From the NCBI GenBank assembly GCA_013397935.1, contig VZRN01011464.1:533105-597104 (forward strand): 64,000 bases of DNA. The letters run 5' to 3'. Positions 62,801-64,000 of the stretch are shown here, piece after piece. Below the pieces are notes generated by a model, which saw only the letters and a program-made list of their open reading frames with translations, did not search any database and was not told the origin of the DNA. The position numbers and the translations under genes are program-made. How positions within the stretch are numbered: the stretch's first letter is position 1; each line of letters begins with the position of its first letter. The DNA is from Dasyornis broadbenti (taxonomy: Eukaryota > Chordata > Aves > Passeriformes > Dasyornithidae).

Positions 62801-64000
62801 CAGGGCATTTCTCCCATATCTTCTCATTCCTCTCTCAATGCTGCACAGTGTTTTCTACCCTTTCTTAAATGTGTTATCACAGAGGCAACAAACAGCATCA
62901 CCAATGGGCTCAGCTTTGGTCCATCTGGGAGGTGGTTGAACTGGCTCTGTGTGACACAGGGCCTCTTTCACAGAAGACACCATTGCAGGCCCCCTGCTTT
63001 GAAAACCTTGCCACACAAACCCAATGCAAGTTTTCTGCTAACAGCGAGAGGAAAAAAAAAAAGTCCAGTAGTCAACTCTTCTACCTATTCCCCTCACAGT
63101 TGTAGGTAATCAAAAAATATTTCATCACTCATCCTGAAAATTTTTGTTATATTTCCTCATTTGAAACTTTGACCATCAATGCTGAGCAAAAGACAAACTG
63201 AAATAGTCGTAAGTAACTGAGAAAAGGATTGTTTTGGCTCAACAGATCTGTAGCAAGGAGTTCACATAAAATATGTTATTTCTAAACACTGCTCTTGACA
63301 CTTTCTAGTAAGCATTCACATATGACAAAGTATGCATGAGTACACAACCGAATCCATGACAAACATAAAAATTCATGCACTGGTGTGCAGTATCTAAACT
63401 CCATGAAGTTCTGTTCAGATAGCTTCCAACACACTTTCAGTAAACTACACTAACCTACTTCACAGCTGAATGGTTGTAATATCTAGTTCAGACTGACACA
63501 TAATTAGTTTCACCCTACAATACAGAAGGTTAAGACTTCATAATGTCACAAGCGATCACAATTTGCTTCAGCTTCAAATCTTTGTGTTATTAGTCTATAC
63601 TTACTCTGTAGAAGCTGGTATAACCACCCTACTTCCCTGCAAATACAGGTAGGTCTGGGTTTCTCAAAACCTAGTTGTTATAATTTAAAAAAAAATACTA
63701 AAATTACAGACTTCACTAAACATTTTAAAAAGTAGCAGGTATTTCCTTACATTTTTTTAAGGGCAGAGAAATTTTAAGTGGAAGAAGCTCGAAAAAATGC
63801 ACATAACGAATTTAACTGGGACTGTCCTCCTAGACAGAGACTTTGCAGGCACTAGCTGAAGAAAATATCCCATCTTTTTCTTTAAATAGGTGATGATGGG
63901 ATAATTTTAAGAGAAGAAGCAGCAAGCTCAAGAGGAAAGGAAAACAATCTTTCATGTCATCATGAAGGAGAAACAGAGCCAGCCAAACTAAAAGAAAAAA
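59867..64000 (-). other. TBC1D22A: Partial TBC1D22A intron, 5' of the first visible exon
   Basis: This runs from the acceptor next to 59866 to the window edge. I searched it for the preceding TBC-domain exon and found none. Content is AT-rich sequence up to about 62450, the GC-rich repeat at 62450-63040, and AT-rich sequence after that. Confidence 0.8.
62450..63040 (+). repeat. GC-rich avian interspersed repeat, class uncertain (LTR-like?)
   Basis: It is composed very differently from its flanks. Landmarks in order are: caccaagaggtgaaggaga, ggggaacaggagctgtgctt, several 'catgggctgcagggg' repeats (about 62680-62745), cctggagcacctcctgcccc, ttcactgaccttggtgtctg, then 'gttatcacagaggc', 'caatgggctcagctttgg', and 'aaccttgccacacaaaccca' near the end. 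I recognise this order as a high-copy repeat of bird genomes that yields spurious proteins rich in Leu-His-Gly-Leu-Gln. I suspect a solo LTR of an endogenous retrovirus, but I see no clear TG...CA ends, target-site duplication or poly-A signal, so the class is not settled. Open frames on both strands here are by-products of the repeat, not genes. Confidence 0.72.

Noticed and set aside
62634..62939. Open frames of 69-101 codons rich in Leu-His-Gly-Leu-Gln
   Set aside because: They lie inside the GC-rich avian interspersed repeat, overlap each other in several frames and have no splice or start context.
1..64000. CRISPR arrays, bacterial operons, tRNA or rRNA genes, phage or defence systems
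   Set aside because: The window is vertebrate intronic DNA. No regularly spaced repeats, cloverleaf-like segments or prokaryotic gene clusters were seen.

Overview
This is vertebrate nuclear DNA and almost certainly from a bird. It is AT-rich, has no bacterial-style gene packing, and carries several pieces of CR1, the dominant avian LINE, with the CR1 3' ends typical of birds. It also holds a GC-rich interspersed repeat that I recognise from bird assemblies. No Alu-like, L1-like or other mammalian repeats were seen. Nearly everything here is intron.

The one gene supported by the sequence is on the minus strand. Three exons with canonical splice sites lie at 59791-59866, 46732-46859 and 8510-8605. 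Together they are exactly 300 nt (100 codons) and join in compatible phases (0, 1, 0, 0). They encode the C-terminal part of a TBC (RabGAP) domain, best matched to TBC1D22A rather than its paralogue TBC1D22B. The 5' exons lie beyond 64000. The last coding stretch, expected to be about 40 residues, lies before position 1. The gene therefore spans the whole window, with introns of 12,931 bp and 38,126 bp fully contained and two more partly contained.

Layout: 1-8509 is the intron after the last visible exon and includes an assembly gap. 8606-46731 is the 38-kb intron, with CR1 pieces near 25.4, 30.7, 35.0, 35.7 and possibly 43.1 kb, a second gap at 40.2 kb, and A-rich tracts. 46860-59790 holds three larger features: CR1 copies at 48.5-49.15, 50.9-51.8 and 57.1-58.0 kb. 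The last 700 bp of that intron may be conserved non-coding sequence. 59867-64000 is the 5'-most partial intron, with the GC-rich avian repeat at about 62.45-63.04 kb.

I found no RNA genes, CRISPR arrays, operons or complete mobile elements, and no undescribed biological system. The more notable leftovers are short perfect hairpins (the best has a 12-bp stem at 9717-9749), small tandem duplications, two gaps in similar poly-T/G-rich contexts, and the candidate conserved element beside the 59.8-kb exon. All database-dependent statements, including which paralogue this is and the repeat names, come from memory of the families and were not searched.
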